The notes under the pieces: model-generated
Databases searched by the model: none
What the model was told of the DNA's origin: nothing
The model's input: only the letters and a program-made list of their open reading frames with translations
Translations under genes and position numbers: made by a program
Shown here: piece by piece, positions 37,601 to 46,777 of the stretch
Position numbering within the stretch: the first letter of the stretch is position 1
Layout: the number at the start of each line of letters is the position of its first letter
Source: Ensifer canadensis
Lineage (GTDB): Bacteria > Pseudomonadota > Alphaproteobacteria > Rhizobiales > Rhizobiaceae
DNA: 64,000 bases
NCBI RefSeq assembly: GCF_017488845.2
Contig: NZ_CP083370.1
Location: 3,214,501 to 3,278,500 of the forward strand
Direction: 5' to 3'

Positions 37601-38713
37601 ATGGGCCCGTTCCCGCATGACGCCCCGCCCGCAACGATTACCGCGGAGAACCCGGCTGGTACGGATGGCTTCGAATTCGTCGAATTCGCCCATCCGGAGC
37701 CGGAGAAGCTCGCCGAGCTCTTTACCCGCATGGGCTACAGCCCTGTCGCGAGACACAAGAGCAAGAACATTACCGTCTGGCGACAGGGCGATATCAATTA
37801 CATCCTGAATGCCGAGCCGGGCTCGCATGCCATGCGCTTCGTCGACGAGCACGGCCCCTGCGCCCCGTCGATGGCCTGGCGCGTCGTCGACGCCAAGCAC
37901 ACCTTCGACCACGCGGTCTCCAAGGGAGCCATCCCCTACGAAGGCACCGACAAATGTCTCGATGTTCCTGCGATCGTCGGCATCGGCGGGTCGCTGCTCT
38001 ATTTCGTCGATACCTACGGCGCCAAGGGCTCGGCCTATGAGGCCGAATTCGAATGGACCGGCGAGCGCAATCCGAAGCCGGAAGGCGTCGGCTTCTATTA
38101 TCTCGACCACCTGACGCACAACGTCTATCGCGGCAACATGGACAAGTGGTGGGCCTTCTACCGCGAGCTGTTCAACTTCACCCAGATCCATTTCTTCGAC
38201 ATCGACGGCCGCATCACCGGCCTCGTCAGCCGGGCGATCACCTCGCCCTGCGGCAAGATCCGCATTCCGCTGAACGAGTCCAAGGACGATACCAGCCAGA
38301 TCGAGGAATATCTGCGCAAATACAAGGGCGAAGGCATCCAGCACATCGCCGTCGGCACCGAAGGCATCTACGACGCCACCGACAAGCTGGCGGACAATGG
38401 CCTGAATTTCATGCCAGGCCCGCCGGAAACCTACTACGACATGTCGCATGACCGTGTACACGGCCATGACGAACCGATCGACCGGATGAAGAAGCACGGT
38501 ATCCTGATCGATGGCGAAGGCGTGGTGAACGGCGGCATGACGAAGATCCTGCTGCAGATCTTCTCGAAGACCGTCATCGGACCGATCTTCTTCGAGTTCA
38601 TCCAGCGTAAGGGTGACGAAGGTTTCGGCGAGGGCAATTTCCGTGCCCTGTTCGAATCGATCGAGGCCGACCAGATCCGCCGTGGCGAACTCGGGCCGCA
38701 GGCGGCCGAGTAG
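37601..38713 (+). CDS. hppD: 4-Hydroxyphenylpyruvate dioxygenase
   Basis: A 370-residue iron enzyme converting 4-hydroxyphenylpyruvate to homogentisate, the substrate of HmgA nearby. Iron ligands fall at His170 (LDHLTHNV), His248 (IQHIAV) and Glu332 (FFEFIQRKG), as in the P. fluorescens enzyme. AGAGGAG precedes ATG 37601. The gene is followed by a strong terminator, so it is monocistronic. Confidence 0.95.
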   Translation: MGPFPHDAPPATITAENPAGTDGFEFVEFAHPEPEKLAELFTRMGYSPVARHKSKNITVWRQGDINYILNAEPGSHAMRFVDEHGPCAPSMAWRVVDAKHTFDHAVSKGAIPYEGTDKCLDVPAIVGIGGSLLYFVDTYGAKGSAYEAEFEWTGERNPKPEGVGFYYLDHLTHNVYRGNMDKWWAFYRELFNFTQIHFFDIDGRITGLVSRAITSPCGKIRIPLNESKDDTSQIEEYLRKYKGEGIQHIAVGTEGIYDATDKLADNGLNFMPGPPETYYDMSHDRVHGHDEPIDRMKKHGILIDGEGVVNGGMTKILLQIFSKTVIGPIFFEFIQRKGDEGFGEGNFRALFESIEADQIRRGELGPQAAE

Positions 38714-38763
38714 CACGGACAGCGCCTCCATTCTCTTGTGGTGGCGCTATTCTCGAGTCTTAC

Positions 38764-38797
38764 AAAAGCCTCTCGCCCGCTGGCGAGGGGCTTTTTT
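38764..38797 (+). terminator. Rho-independent terminator after hppD
   Basis: AAAAGCCTCTCGCC, loop CGCT, GGCGAGGGGCTTTTTT: a long G-C stem with one mismatch, flanked by A- and T-runs, so it can end transcripts from both hppD and the convergent GH26-like operon that stops at 38820. Confidence 0.9.
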
Positions 38798-38819
38798 GGT
38801 TCCGGCACTGTCGCCGCAC

Positions 38820-39788
38820 TCAGTTCGTGGCGTCGTTGACCACGCGCCAGTTCGGCCGACCGAGTTCATGCGGCCATTCATGCACGTCCCGATCGTTGAA
38901 ATAGACGACCTCGGCTAGGTTTGGGAAATCCGGGTCGGGCTGTGTGGCGGTGTCGATCCAGGACTGCATGTAGGGCGCGCCGCCCTGCCAACCGAGCTCG
39001 GCGACCCAGATCGGCTTGTTGTATTTGGCGACAAGACCGTAGCCGGGTTTCAGCGCCTGCTTGAAGGTGTGAGGCCCGCCGTATTCGATCGCGTCGAACT
39101 GTTCGAGACCGAACACCGAAAGACCGACGAGATCGACATAGTCGTCGCCCGGATAGTACTCGCCGAGGTTCGGCATGCCCTTGGGCGACCACATCAGCTG
39201 GACATTGGGTACTCGTTTGCGCACGATATCCATCGCGTGCTTGTAGGCTTTGACGTAGTCCTGCGGCGCCCATCCGGCCCAGGAGAACCGTCCCGATGTG
39301 TCCTCCATCTCCTGCCCCCAGCGCACGATGACCGGGCTCTTCAGCTCGGCAAGCATGCTGGCGATCGCTTCCATGTTGGCGTCGTAGTCGCCCCTGAGTG
39401 TCCGGTCGCGCAACTGGTCAGGCGTCAGCTTCCAGTCGAGCGACCATGACCACGGCTCGATGGTAACCAGCAGCTTGCGCTTGCGCTGAAGCGCGTAGGC
39501 GTCAGCCAGGCGCAACGATTCCAGATCCACGTCTTCCCATGGCAGGAACAGATGCTCTGTCGAGACATCGGTCTGGTCGCCGAAATCGCCATGCGGATCA
39601 TAGGCACCGAGCCGCGTTCCGCCGGGGTGGATGACGGGGCGCTTGTCGGCCATTGTCTGTGTCTGACCTGCATTACCATTGGCGGCAAGATCGGCCTTCT
39701 CCTGTGCCAACGCTGATACCAGGCCCGCGCCGGACCCCAGATTGAAGGCGAGCGCAGTGCATAGGGCGAATGCCAATTTGCGTTTCAT
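38820..39788 (-). CDS. Secreted GH26-like glycoside hydrolase of the polysaccharide operon
   Basis: A 322-residue exported hydrolase: signal peptide with cleavage after VSALA near residue 28, then a TIM-barrel domain. Glu160 in VRWGQEMED fits the acid/base and Glu264 in IWVAELGWQ the nucleophile of GH26-type (mannanase/beta-glucanase) enzymes. It overlaps no gene but starts 1 bp after the small secreted protein, with AGGAGG before the ATG. In S. meliloti, hydrolases (apsH) accompany the equivalent synthase; this one probably trims or releases the polymer. Confidence 0.75.
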   Translation of the reverse strand: MKRKLAFALCTALAFNLGSGAGLVSALAQEKADLAANGNAGQTQTMADKRPVIHPGGTRLGAYDPHGDFGDQTDVSTEHLFLPWEDVDLESLRLADAYALQRKRKLLVTIEPWSWSLDWKLTPDQLRDRTLRGDYDANMEAIASMLAELKSPVIVRWGQEMEDTSGRFSWAGWAPQDYVKAYKHAMDIVRKRVPNVQLMWSPKGMPNLGEYYPGDDYVDLVGLSVFGLEQFDAIEYGGPHTFKQALKPGYGLVAKYNKPIWVAELGWQGGAPYMQSWIDTATQPDPDFPNLAEVVYFNDRDVHEWPHELGRPNWRVVNDATN

Positions 39789-39789
39789 G

Positions 39790-40329
39790 TCATCCTCCTG
39801 TGGCGGTTCGACCGCTCTTCTTGACCAGGTATTGGTCCTTCAGGCGTAACGCCTTTTCCGTGATTGCGTCGGAAGCAACGAGTTTCCTGTATTCGTCGCC
39901 GGGCTTGGGCTTGGCATGTTTGAAGACGTACCACTCGCCATTCGGCACGCGCCGCTGATAAATCGTGTCGCCAATCTTGCTGTGCCCGAAACAGGTGCGG
40001 GCCGGACCGGAGCCATCGAGCGCCGTCCATTTCGCCTGCATGCACATCATACCGAGATCACTGACGTACCAGTTGCCTTCCGCAAACGAGCGTTTGCCCT
40101 TGTCGTTCACGAAGGCGACCAGCTTCCTGTCATGCGCGGTGAAGCGGGCGCCGCCCGTCGGCCATTGCCAGGTCTTGTTCCGGTAGAGAGAATAGACCTC
40201 GTAGGCGCTCAAGGGGATCGGCTTGATCTCCGTCTTCGCCCTGGCGGGTTGCGCGCCGGTATAGACCGCAAAGGCTGCGAGAGGCAGCAGAAGCGGCAAA
40301 AGCAATACATTCATGGACCGTTTCATCAT
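39790..40329 (-). CDS. Small secreted protein, DUF995-like
   Basis: A 179-residue protein with an N-terminal export signal (long Leu/Pro-rich core, cleavage after PARA near residue 31). The mature part has regularly spaced aromatic and glycine residues (NKTWQW, GARFTAHDRK, GNWYVSDLGMMCMQ, GEWYVFKH), resembling the DUF995 family of rhizobial exported proteins. ATG 40329, 40326 or 40314 could start it. It lies between the synthase and the hydrolase, so a role in handling or exporting the polymer is plausible; the biochemistry is unknown. Confidence 0.65.
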   Translation of the reverse strand: MMKRSMNVLLLPLLLPLAAFAVYTGAQPARAKTEIKPIPLSAYEVYSLYRNKTWQWPTGGARFTAHDRKLVAFVNDKGKRSFAEGNWYVSDLGMMCMQAKWTALDGSGPARTCFGHSKIGDTIYQRRVPNGEWYVFKHAKPKPGDEYRKLVASDAITEKALRLKDQYLVKKSGRTATGG

Positions 40330-40384
40330 TTTTTCTCCTCGCTTGAGGGCCTTTTGCGGTGCGAGAGGCCTGCGGCACGCTGCG

Positions 40385-42343
40385 CTACAGCGATGCCTGA
40401 AGCCGCCCGACCTTGCCTGTCACCCTCGTCTCACGCACCTCCGGCAAGCCGGAGCCTTTCCGCAGCCCGTCTGTCGCGGACGACGAAAACCCTTTCCATT
40501 TCAGGCGAAAACGAACGACCCTGAGGTCCGATCCACCCTGCCCGGCACCGGCGACCGAAAACTTCGCTTCGGTGAGCCCGACGAAACCGAGTCCCTGCGA
40601 GAGCGCCTCGGTGGCCTCCGCGCCATGGCGGATGGCCGACTGTCCCGACAGCACCGAAATGACCACGAGACAGCCAGCGGTCAGCGCCGTCATGGCCGTA
40701 CGGGGAACGAGGGCAAGGCGGTTCTCCCGCGCATGCTGGACGTGGATGGTGGCAGCCAGCCCGGCGTAAACAAGGGCATTGATGCCGGTAAAGATGTAGA
40801 AGCCGCGCGCCGTGCCGGCGTCGGAGACGAGCCAAAGCGCAAGCGCTGAGCCGAGCGATAGCAGGAGGTAGGGCATCATGACGCGCAGCGGCAGGGGGGC
40901 TGCCGGTCCTGCGCCCTTGGGCGTGATGCGGAAATCGACAAAGGAGCCGCTGACGTGATCGCGCACAGCCGCGGCGCAGCCGAGCAGCGACCAAGGCCAG
41001 CGGGCAAAGAGAAACAGCATGCCTTCCCAGCTGAGAACCCGCGCATCAAAAGGACGGAACGTGCCGGTCGAGCGCCAGAAATAGGCAAGCCCGATCAGAA
41101 CCAGCGACAGCGGCGCGAAGTGCAGCAGGAAGTCGGGATAGGTGGCGGCGACGAAGCTCCGCCCCATGACCAGCGCCATGATCGGCATGACGAACATCAA
41201 CGCCATGAACAGGGAAAACAGCGGGTACCAGAGCTGCGAGAAGACGAACTGGAACTTCAGCCGCATCGGCAGCCTGGGCACATAGACCGGCGAATATTTG
41301 AGCAGGATCGTTACCAGGCTGCGCGACCACTGGAATTCCTGGATAACGAGATCGGCAAAGGTCGCGGGCCCATCCCCATGGGCGATCGCATGCAGGGCAT
41401 GCACGCCCTTCCAGCCGCCGGCGTTCATCAGGAGCGTGGTCGAATGATCTTCGGCAAGCTCTGGCCCGAGACCGCCGACCTCTCTCAGCGCCTTGGTGCG
41501 AACGGCATAATGCGAGCCGATGCAAAGCGGCGCCCAGCCGTTGTTGTAGCCCGCCTGCAACGAGCCGTGCAGGCTCGCTTCGGCGTGAAGGCGACCGCGC
41601 GCCGACCAGCTGCGCGCCGCATTGGCATCGCAGATGCTTGGCGCCGAGACGTAGCCGACCTTCGGGTCGTTGAACGGGCGCAGCACCTCGACGAGATAGG
41701 TCGGCTCCGGCACGTGATCGGCATCGAACTGGGCGACGAAATCATAGCGTTCATAGCCATAATGATCGTAGAAATAGGCGAGGTTTCCCTCCTTGCAGCG
41801 GGTGCGCCGCGGCCAGGTGGCGCGGTGGTAGTCAGCAACCCCCTTGCGCGTCGAAACGAGCACACCCTGCCGCGCGCACCAATCGATCGTCTCAGGCGAC
41901 GGATCCTCGTCCGCCAGCCATACGTCGTAATCGCAGCCGATCTGATCGAGCATTGCCAGCAGCGTCTTGCGGACAACAGTGAAAGGTTCTGACGGCGCCT
42001 TGGTCACGACCATGGCGATCCGGCCGTTCGGGACGGCCCGGCCGTTCTTTCCCGCGACCTTGGCGCCTGCGAAGATGAAGATGAAATAGGCAGGCAGTAG
42101 TGTGATCCAGCCGACCACGATCGTAATCATGACGTAGGATGGCCAATGGGTGACATGGGCGGGATCAAGCCACCACGCCCAGAAGAACAGGAATGCGACA
42201 ATCCAGGCTGCGATGCCGAAGCCGTTCGCAATCCGCATGCGTGTCGAAAAAAGCGCCACGAGCATCGCCGAAGCATCGCCGGCCGGCGCCGCCGTCAAGG
42301 CAGCGGACCTGGCGGATGGGGCGAATGACATCTTGCCTGTCAT
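40385..42343 (-). CDS. Processive GT2 glycosyltransferase (ApsS/cellulose-synthase-like)
   Basis: A 652-residue membrane synthase. Two N-terminal helices (~42-60, 70-93) are followed by a GT2 catalytic domain with DADH (Asp207, Asp209), the ED base (298-299) and QEFQWSR (335-341) in place of the usual QxxRW, then at least six membrane helices to residue ~560. It overlaps the epimerase stop by 4 bp. By gene order it corresponds to ApsS of the S. meliloti arabinose-containing polysaccharide cluster; no PilZ domain is evident within it. Confidence 0.82.
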   Translation of the reverse strand: MTGKMSFAPSARSAALTAAPAGDASAMLVALFSTRMRIANGFGIAAWIVAFLFFWAWWLDPAHVTHWPSYVMITIVVGWITLLPAYFIFIFAGAKVAGKNGRAVPNGRIAMVVTKAPSEPFTVVRKTLLAMLDQIGCDYDVWLADEDPSPETIDWCARQGVLVSTRKGVADYHRATWPRRTRCKEGNLAYFYDHYGYERYDFVAQFDADHVPEPTYLVEVLRPFNDPKVGYVSAPSICDANAARSWSARGRLHAEASLHGSLQAGYNNGWAPLCIGSHYAVRTKALREVGGLGPELAEDHSTTLLMNAGGWKGVHALHAIAHGDGPATFADLVIQEFQWSRSLVTILLKYSPVYVPRLPMRLKFQFVFSQLWYPLFSLFMALMFVMPIMALVMGRSFVAATYPDFLLHFAPLSLVLIGLAYFWRSTGTFRPFDARVLSWEGMLFLFARWPWSLLGCAAAVRDHVSGSFVDFRITPKGAGPAAPLPLRVMMPYLLLSLGSALALWLVSDAGTARGFYIFTGINALVYAGLAATIHVQHARENRLALVPRTAMTALTAGCLVVISVLSGQSAIRHGAEATEALSQGLGFVGLTEAKFSVAGAGQGGSDLRVVRFRLKWKGFSSSATDGLRKGSGLPEVRETRVTGKVGRLQASL

Positions 42344-43323
42344 GACCGTACCTCCAGCCCGAAACCGGGGGCAGCCGTTCGGATGATGGTTTCGATATTG
42401 GACAGCGACGGCCGGAAGCCGAGCGTCCGGCGTGCCCAGGTGGTGTCGGCATACAGCACCGGCGGGTCGCCGGCGCGACGCGCCAGAAGCTGCACGGGAA
42501 CCCGTCTGCGGGTCACCTGATGGATGGCGTCGATCACCTGCCGGACCGATGTGCCGTGGCCCGAACCGAGATTGGCCTTGAGCGGCTCGCCGCCGTTGCG
42601 CAGGTAGTCAACGGCGGCAACATGCGCCTCGGCCAGGTCCATGACGTGAATGTAGTCGCGGATGCAGGTGCCGTCGGGCGTATCGTAGTCGTCGCCGAAG
42701 ACATCGAGCCTATCGAGGCGGCCGGCTGCGGCCATCAATGCCCGCGGGATCAGGTGGGTCTCGGGATCGTGCCGCTCGGTCAGCTGCCCATCGGGATCGG
42801 CGCCGGCGGCATTGAAATAACGCAATGCAACCGACCGGAACCCGTAGGCCCGGGCATAGTCGCCGAGCATCAATTCGATCATCAGCTTCGTGCGACCGTA
42901 AGGATTGACCGGAAGCTGGATCGTGTCCTCGGTGATCGGCAAACGCGGCGGCACGCCATAGGTCGCGCAGGTGCTGGAAAAGACGACGCGCGCCAGCCCC
43001 GCTTGACGGCAGGCCTCGAGCAGCGAAACGCTGCCGGCGACATTGTTGCGATAATACTTTCCGGGATCCTCGACCGATTCTCCGACGTAGGCGGAGGCCG
43101 CGAAGTGGATCAGGCATTCGGGTTTGAAGGTCCGTATAGCCTCGACGATCCGATCCGTGTCTTCGAGCCCTCCTTCGACCAATGGTCCCCAGCGGACATT
43201 GGTCCGGTGCCCCGTCGACAGATTGTCGTAGACAACAGGCAGGAAGCCGGCCTCATCGAGGCGTTTGCAGGTATGGCTGCCTATGAAGCCGGCTCCGCCG
43301 GTGACAAGAACGACGCGCGACAT
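42340..43323 (-). CDS. UDP-sugar 4-epimerase (UDP-glucose/UDP-xylose type)
   Basis: A 327-residue short-chain dehydrogenase-fold epimerase: NAD motif VLVTGGAGFIGSHTCKRL, VFSSTCATYG and NPYGRTKLMIE with the Tyr-x3-Lys pair, and RYFNAAGADPDG, typical of GalE. It starts 1 bp after the UDP-glucuronate decarboxylase. Placed directly after a UDP-xylose synthase it is likely the counterpart of S. meliloti uxe, making UDP-arabinose from UDP-xylose (inference from context). Confidence 0.88.
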   Translation of the reverse strand: MSRVVLVTGGAGFIGSHTCKRLDEAGFLPVVYDNLSTGHRTNVRWGPLVEGGLEDTDRIVEAIRTFKPECLIHFAASAYVGESVEDPGKYYRNNVAGSVSLLEACRQAGLARVVFSSTCATYGVPPRLPITEDTIQLPVNPYGRTKLMIELMLGDYARAYGFRSVALRYFNAAGADPDGQLTERHDPETHLIPRALMAAAGRLDRLDVFGDDYDTPDGTCIRDYIHVMDLAEAHVAAVDYLRNGGEPLKANLGSGHGTSVRQVIDAIHQVTRRRVPVQLLARRAGDPPVLYADTTWARRTLGFRPSLSNIETIIRTAAPGFGLEVRS

Positions 43324-43324
43324 A

Positions 43325-44365
43325 TCATACCGCCTCTCCCGCCACGGCGAGATCTGACGCGCCCAGGCGGCGATCGAAATAGGCAATGGCGCGTTGAAGC
43401 CCTTCGCGTAGCGCGACCTTGGGCTCCCAGCCGAGCTCCGCCATGGCCTGGGAAATATCCGGCCGGCGCTGACGCGGATCGTCGACGGCTGCCGCACGGT
43501 GCACGATGCGCGAGCGTGAGCCGGTCATCGTGCGGATCATCTCGGCAAGTTCGAGAACCGTGAACTCGCCTGGGTTTCCAAGGTTGATCGGGCCGATGCA
43601 GCCGTCATCCGAGATCGATAACCGTATGAAGCCCTCGATGAGATCGTCGACATAGCAGAACGACCGCGTCTGATGGCCATCGCCATAGATTGTGAGGTCC
43701 TTGCCGAGCAGCGCCTGCACCACGAAATTCGAGATGACGCGTCCATCGTCGGGGCGCATCCGCGGCCCATAGGTGTTGAAGATCCGCGCGACCTTCGTCT
43801 TTACTCCGTAGGTGCGGTGATAGTCGAAGAACAATGTCTCGGCCGATCGCTTGCCCTCATCATAGCAGGCGCGCGGCCCGATCGGGTTGACGTTGCCGAA
43901 GTAGCTTTCGCGCTGCGGGCTGTGCAGCGGATCGCCGTAGACCTCCGATGTGGAGGATTGCACGACCGTGGCCCCGGTGGCGCGGGCGTTTTCCAGCGCA
44001 TTCATGGCGCCGAGCACGTTGGTCATCAACGTTCCCACCGGGTCGGCCTGATAGTCCGGCGGAGATGCCGGTGAAGCAAAGTTGAAGATGACGTCCACGT
44101 CAAAAAGGAAAGGTTTGCGGACGTCGTGCTCGACGATCTGGAAGCGGCTTGTCTCGCTGAGATGAGAGAGGTTTTCTCGCCGACCGGTCGAGAAGTTGTC
44201 GAGGCAGACAACGCTGTGCCCCAGACAAAGAAGTCTTTCGCAAAGATGAGACCCGAGAAATCCGCCGCCTCCGGTCACCAGTATTCGCTTGGGTATGCCT
44301 GCTACCTTCTTCAGAAAATCCTGCCCGCCGACAACCGGCAGCTGACCACGACCGACCTGACGCAT
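43325..44365 (-). CDS. uxs1: UDP-glucuronate decarboxylase (UDP-xylose synthase)
   Basis: A 346-residue extended [20 protein letters not shown] for [12 protein letters not shown], and the UXS-specific [13 protein letters not shown] with the catalytic Tyr and Lys; [21 protein letters not shown] is the following conserved block (around 43777-43715). It makes UDP-xylose from UDP-glucuronate. GGAGG eight bases upstream favours ATG 44365 over the in-frame ATG at 44389. First gene of the operon; its promoter lies in the AT-rich stretch upstream. Confidence 0.9.
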   Translation of the reverse strand: MRQVGRGQLPVVGGQDFLKKVAGIPKRILVTGGGGFLGSHLCERLLCLGHSVVCLDNFSTGRRENLSHLSETSRFQIVEHDVRKPFLFDVDVIFNFASPASPPDYQADPVGTLMTNVLGAMNALENARATGATVVQSSTSEVYGDPLHSPQRESYFGNVNPIGPRACYDEGKRSAETLFFDYHRTYGVKTKVARIFNTYGPRMRPDDGRVISNFVVQALLGKDLTIYGDGHQTRSFCYVDDLIEGFIRLSISDDGCIGPINLGNPGEFTVLELAEMIRTMTGSRSRIVHRAAAVDDPRQRRPDISQAMAELGWEPKVALREGLQRAIAYFDRRLGASDLAVAGEAV

Positions 44366-44987
44366 TACACACCTCCAATTATTATACACACCATTGCACC
44401 TGGTGATTGGAGACGAGACGTGACTGAAAGCTACAATAAGGAAATATTCTTTATCAAGAATTCAAAACACGACCCGACAATATAAAAATAATATCCAGAA
44501 GGACCACGAATCCTTCTTCAGTAATTTATTATGTTAGATGATTAGCAAATAATTAATACATAGTCAACACGGAACTAAAATAACAATATATGATGCCATA
44601 CACAATAAAGTTACAATCACAAAACATGTACCTAATTTGAACAAAAAATCAGCAGACATCACAAATTATAAACAGATAGCGAGAAGATATAATTACATCC
44701 ATCGAAATATCTTCGTATAACTACATAACTGAAGAATAATTACTCAACCATCCGGCATCAACGACATATCGGATCTACGCCATACGGCCACGCTTCCTCG
44801 CACCTCTGTCTGCGACACGCGATACTCGCCGCCACGACAAAGCATGCGATGCCCGCCTGGGCCACCGCAACAAACATCACAGACGACGTGAGAGTACTTG
44901 GGTTAAACCGCGCCCAACGCAAACCGTCCCTCAAAGTCGCCAATTGGCGATGAGCAACGGAAGCATCATCCCCGACGTCTCACGGCG
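44366..44987. other. AT-rich gene-free region upstream of uxs1
   Basis: About 620 bp, clearly poorer in G+C than any neighbour between 44390 and 44750. No supported gene. A hairpin at 44497-44517 (AGAAGGA, 7-base loop, TCCTTCT) is the only clear structure. The uxs1 promoter and regulator sites should be here. In S. meliloti the c-di-GMP-responsive regulator gene cuxR occupies the comparable place; no AraC-type gene is present. Confidence 0.6.
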
Positions 44988-45788
44988 TCAGTTCTTCCAG
45001 CGCGAAGAAAACGGTCCCGCCGCGTGCTCGGAATCCGCATCGGTGGTAAAATAGCGCGATGCTGCTTCCGTCCGGTTTCGCACATTCATCTTCTTGTAGA
45101 TGTTGCGGACGTGAACCTTCACGGTGTTTTCCGACAACCCAAGGCGATCGGCGATAATCTTGTTCTGGGTTCCCATGCAGATCAAATCGAGAATCTGCAC
45201 TTCGCGGGTTGTTAACCCACCCAGACTTGCCTCCCGCCGCCGCTTTCCGGCATTCGCATAGACAGCAGCATCGGACGCTTCCGCCTGCCGACCATAGAGC
45301 TTGGCCGAGTTAAAGGGGTCTACCGACAGCCGCCGCAACAGTGCAGCCGGGAAATGCTCGCCCCCCTTCATCAGCAGATCGATCGCCGCAAGGCAGACAT
45401 CAAGGTGCAGGTTGAGAGGAAGGACACCATGGATCAACCGCTCTTCAACAAAACCGGCGATCGACGGATCGAGTTCTTCGGCATTGTCCACCACCAGTCC
45501 GATCGAGGCCTTGGGATGGAACTCGTGAATGGTCCGCAGGATTGTCGGAAATGTCTTGGCAGACATGCGGTATAGCATGATCAAAGAAACATCGACGAGA
45601 TTGCCGTCGAGCAAATTGTCGGGGTCGGAAAGACTAACGACGTCATGTCCAGAAAACCGGGAGCCGACCGCCTGCATCAAGCACTCGGCAAACAGGTCGA
45701 TCTTGGCAAGCATGACAATCTTTTTCTTTTGCGACAAAGCCTTGTTGTTATCTTCAAAATCGCCCACGTTATGGCCTTCAGGATGCAT
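44988..45788 (-). CDS. LuxR/CsgD-type transcriptional regulator with a degenerate N-terminal domain
   Basis: A ~266-residue regulator. The C-terminal LuxR helix-turn-helix (~191-247) is clear: LTTREVQILDLICMGTQNKI, LSENTVKVHVRNIYKKM. The N-terminal ~140 residues follow a receiver-like pattern (KIVMLAKIDLFAECL, SLIMLYRMS, HPKASIGLVVD) but I cannot see a full Asp-Asp-Lys phosphorylation set, so it may be a pseudo-receiver of the CsgD/VpsT kind. GAGGAGGG before ATG 45788 decides the start. It stands between the polysaccharide operon and the divergent secretion locus and could control either. Confidence 0.85.
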   Translation of the reverse strand: MHPEGHNVGDFEDNNKALSQKKKIVMLAKIDLFAECLMQAVGSRFSGHDVVSLSDPDNLLDGNLVDVSLIMLYRMSAKTFPTILRTIHEFHPKASIGLVVDNAEELDPSIAGFVEERLIHGVLPLNLHLDVCLAAIDLLMKGGEHFPAALLRRLSVDPFNSAKLYGRQAEASDAAVYANAGKRRREASLGGLTTREVQILDLICMGTQNKIIADRLGLSENTVKVHVRNIYKKMNVRNRTEAASRYFTTDADSEHAAGPFSSRWKN

Positions 45789-45996
45789 TACGCCCTCCTC
45801 GGGTTTTCCCATTTATTCTTATGGGTGCGCCAGCCTGACTCGGAGTTACGCCCATCTCAGCAAATTGATTCGTGACCAGTGGATAGCGCGAACCCTCTCC
45901 ACAGACGGAAAATTCGCACTAGCTAATGTATCGTAAAGGTAGGAGGGGTGAAACAACCCAAAAGGATTAGATGCCCTCCAGAAAGCCCCTTAAATC

Positions 45997-46010
45997 GTTC
46001 TAATTAGAAC
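45997..46010. promoter_or_regulatory. Perfect 14-bp palindrome GTTCTAATTAGAAC
   Basis: A perfect dyad about 210 bp upstream of the LuxR-type gene start in the divergent region. LuxR-family dimers bind dyads of this kind, so it is a candidate operator for that regulator. Confidence 0.4.
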
Positions 46011-46170
46011 CATCTTTGGGCTAATTCTTAACCAAAAGTATAACAAGATCGTATCCGAAGCGTCTGAATGGGCTTTCAGCCTAGGCTACTCAGCCATCCA
46101 TATCATCCATTTCCATCCGCAGCGTCGGCCGCACACCGTCCGTGCGCCGGCTCTCGCCACCAGAAATAGC

Positions 46171-46186
46171 TTCTCTCCAGAGAGAA
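46171..46186. promoter_or_regulatory. Perfect inverted repeat TTCTCTC-CA-GAGAGAA
   Basis: Seven-base arms with a 2-bp spacer, followed at 46187-46217 by CCTTAGG- and CCTAGG-type sequence that repeats part of the symmetry. Candidate operator in the middle of the divergent region. Confidence 0.35.
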
Positions 46187-46703
46187 CCTTAGGCATATAC
46201 CTAATAATACTTCCTAGGAGCTATCTCTCGGGGTGAGCATTGCACTCCCCGTGATGGCTGACAAGACCTCTCTGCGCTCTAAAGCGCAACTTGCCCGCGA
46301 GCACCAGAGGTTGCGCCAGGTCGATTTTTGCAAAGATTAACAAACCCTTGCGATCCCTAAAACCCCAAAAAATCCCGAAAAAACGCCGATAATTCGCCCA
46401 AAAATGGCATGCTAGCTCCAATTGATGTCTATCGTCCCGTCGTATTCAGAGCCACACTCCTCTCATCGCACTTGAGTTTCGTGTGATCCGAGCCCGGTAC
46501 CTGTGTGTGCGTTCTGGCTCGCGGCCCGTGTGAATGTGTAAGCGTAGTGAAGCGTAAATCAGTATTAAACCAAAGACATAATCACACGTAATGATTGAGT
46601 GCAGGAACTAACCTGCCGCAATTCGATACTTAAAACAACATTGAAATATATTGAGACCCCACAGATGAATATCCCGCGGGAGCATCATCTGAAATTCAAA
46701 AAA

Positions 46704-46757
46704 GAGCCAGCTCCGGATAAAAACCTCATAAAGATGTAGGGGTTTCGGTGCTGGCTC
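46704..46757 (+). promoter_or_regulatory. Long structured leader hairpin directly before the first acidic-protein gene
   Basis: GAGCCAGC at 46704-46711 pairs with GCTGGCTC at 46750-46757; inside, CCG pairs with CGG and AAACC with GGTTT around an AU-rich loop. The helix ends 6 bp before the AGGAGGA ribosome site (46764-46770). With no U-run it is unlikely to be a terminator; it may stabilise the message or control translation. Confidence 0.6.
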
Positions 46758-46777
46758 CTTCTCAGGAGGAGAACCAC

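Larger units (their letters stand above)
45789..46777. other. Nearly 1-kb gene-free regulatory region before the secretion locus
   Basis: No convincing gene on either strand; frames are short and lack ribosome sites. It carries several palindromes: GTTCTAATTAGAAC at 45997-46010, TTCTCTC-CA-GAGAGAA at 46171-46186, and a long leader hairpin at 46704-46757. A+T content is above the local average. It must hold the promoters of the LuxR-type gene and of the plus-strand locus, and is long enough for a small RNA. Confidence 0.55.

Noticed and set aside
44758..44943. 61-codon minus-strand frame with a hydrophobic stretch between uxs1 and the LuxR-type gene
   Set aside because: No ribosome site of note, composition not like a real small membrane protein, and it lies in an AT-rich region with random frames. 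Kept only as non-coding.
44988..45788. Phosphorylatable receiver domain in the LuxR-type protein
   Set aside because: The N-terminal half follows the receiver pattern loosely but I could not place the acidic pair, phospho-Asp and Lys together.
46221..46421. 66-codon minus-strand frame in the 1-kb gene-free region
   Set aside because: No ribosome site, no recognisable motif; dense in stop-rich surroundings.
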